From contig OV277861.1 in the NCBI GenBank assembly GCA_922989275.2, forward strand, positions 26,318,479-26,382,478: a stretch of DNA of 64,000 nucleotides, written 5' to 3'. The notes under the pieces were generated by a model. It was not told the origin of the DNA. It worked only from the letters and a program-made list of their open reading frames with translations, and made no database searches. Source of the DNA: Gari tellinella (taxonomy: Eukaryota > Mollusca > Bivalvia > Cardiida > Psammobiidae). Both the position numbers and the translations under genes were made by a program. Of the stretch, positions 62,866-64,000 are shown piece after piece (position 1 is the first letter of the stretch; each line of letters begins with the position of its first letter).

Positions 62866-63950
62866 AGAATTCTGATATTTGGAATGGAGGTTTCATTTGA
62901 GTTGAACATTGATGTTGCGTTGTTAAAATTGAAAACTGAAATTGAATTCTAGTCATAATTTCACCTGTTTTAGACTTAGGTTTTTCGACTGATACCTCAT
63001 GATTAAAGCTTTTGTGTAAGTGTTAAAACGCACCACTTCTACATGAAATATTTGTTCTAGGAAGCTGATATTTGGAATTTAGGTTTCATGTGGGTTGAAC
63101 ATGAATATAGCTAATATTGGATTCAGATTTGAATTTTAGTCATAAGTTCACCTACCTTGAACTCAGTATTTTTGGGACAGAAATCTCAAAGTTAGTTCTG
63201 GAATAAGTGTTTGCACTCGTACTACATCACATATCTGCTCAAGGAATCTGATACTTGTAATGGAGGTTCCCTGTAAATTGAAAACTGGTACTGCTTAGTG
63301 AAAATTGATAAAAAAAGAGAATTTTAGTCATCATTTCACCTGTTTTGACTTAGGTTTTTCTGCTAATTTATCATGATTAAAGTTTTGGGTTAAGTGTTAC
63401 TATGCACCACTTCTAATTGAAATGTTTGTCCTTGGAAGCTGATATTTGGAATTTAGGTTTCATGTTGGTTGAACATTGATATAGCATAGTTAAAATTGAA
63501 AATAAGTTTGAATATTAGTCATAATTTGACCTATTTCGGGGCTGAAATCTCAAAGTTAGTTTTGGAGTAAGTGTCGGAATGCATGAGTACTACATCACAG
63601 ATTTGCCAAAAGAAGCTGGTGCCCGTTTCATAAACAATCTTATGACAAAAAACGATCGTAAGTCTAATATTAAAAATACATTTAATTTCTGATTTCTCTA
63701 TCTAATCCTGTCTTATGACACTTCTTTGGAATCGTCTTTTCAAGACGATTCCTTAGGGGTTCACAAGACAGGATTAGACAGAGAATTAAGTAATAATTGA
63801 GACTTTTATAATCCGACTTACGACAACATTTGTCGTAAGAAGTTTTATGAAACGGGCACCTGCTATTTGGAATGAAGATTCCATATGGGTTGAATATCAA
63901 TGTACTGATACACTTTTCTATTGGTAGATACCCATTTAAAAAAGGTATGC
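62866..63950 (+). repeat. Tandem array, unit about 190 bp
   Basis: Units aligned on CTGATATTTGGAAT near 62872, 63066, 63249 and 63440, and resuming after an insertion near 63862. Shared words: AATTTTAGTCATAATTTCACC and GTTGAACATTGATAT. No coding. Confidence 0.8.
63618..63860. mobile_element. MITE with GGTGCCCGTTTCATAAA ends, inserted in the array
   Basis: GGTGCCCGTTTCATAAAC / TTTTATGAAACGGGCACC tips, arms with TACGACAA and TCTAATCCTGTCTTATGAC and mirrors, centre CGTCTTTTCAAGACG. Related to 30621-30831, with the tip changed from GGGCCC to GTGCCC in both ends together. Confidence 0.8.
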
Positions 63951-64000
63951 AGTAGTCTAGCTTTGCTGTTCTTCGACATATCTTGTTAGTGAACTGGTTG

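Overview
The window looks like nuclear DNA of a lophotrochozoan animal, most probably a bivalve mollusc. It is AT-rich and intron-bearing, with very few genes. It holds a fibrinogen-related lectin-type gene, a flavin polyamine oxidase exon, a DIRS-type retrotransposon and a very dense load of short palindromic transposons. Species cannot be fixed from the sequence alone. Only two host genes are supported: the 3' terminal exon of a secreted-type polyamine oxidase (36024-37519, + strand) and an apparently intronless fibrinogen-related protein (57603-59024, - strand).

Layout. 1-3981: palindromic MITEs, ending in a 1.9 kb block (2087-3981) repeated almost exactly at 14586-16482. 3982-14585: two head-to-tail tyrosine-recombinase retrotransposons of DIRS/Ngaro/PAT type, read on the - strand. 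The left one (3982-9404) is coding-dead and the right one (9405-14585) has intact ORFs; each carries its own matching split direct repeats. 16.5-23 kb: MITEs, a roughly 138 bp tandem array rich in AGGTCA sites, a CCGG-rich inverted-repeat element with about 10-11 bp phasing, and a roughly 160 bp array. 23-35 kb: nested MITEs. 36-37.5 kb: oxidase exon. 38-44 kb: foldback elements and MITEs. 44.3-49.4 kb: a long array of roughly 160 bp repeats between imperfect inverted ends. 50.7-51.9 kb: a broken LINE reverse transcriptase. 51.9-54.3 kb: a mosaic copy of segments also found at 33.1-35.1 and 43.4-44.0 kb. 54.3-62 kb: MITEs and the fibrinogen-related gene. 62.7-64 kb: a G-rich tract and a roughly 190 bp array.

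Short repeat families are named here by their ends. TT families sit in TTAA and start CCC (piggyBac-like): TT-C (TTAACCCCTTCACTGCC and the TTAACCCTTTCA variant), TT-M (TTAACCCATTTATGCCC), TT-H (TTAACCCATTACCCC), TT-G (TTAACCCATCGAGCCC). TA families sit in TA and start CAGT (Tc1/mariner/pogo-like): TA-G (TACAGTGGAGAA), TA-A (TACAGTAAAACCTCTC), TA-E (TACAGTTGAAACTCG), TA-P (TACAGTGAAACCCC), TA-R (TACTGTAAAACCGG), TA-T (TACAGTGGTAAATACGC). FB are foldbacks with ends TATAGAGGAT and ATCCTATTTAT. Several families with unrelated ends carry the same perfect palindrome at their centre (core 1: CAAACAGTTTGG...GATCAGACGCCG and its mirror; core 2: GCAGGTTGAAAGTAAAGCAG and its mirror).

The main points worth follow-up are the shared palindromic cores, the tandem DIRS pair with a coding minisatellite inside its RNase H domain, the helically phased CCGG element, the foldbacks that share ends but not arms, and a filled/empty site pair that shows TTAA insertion directly.
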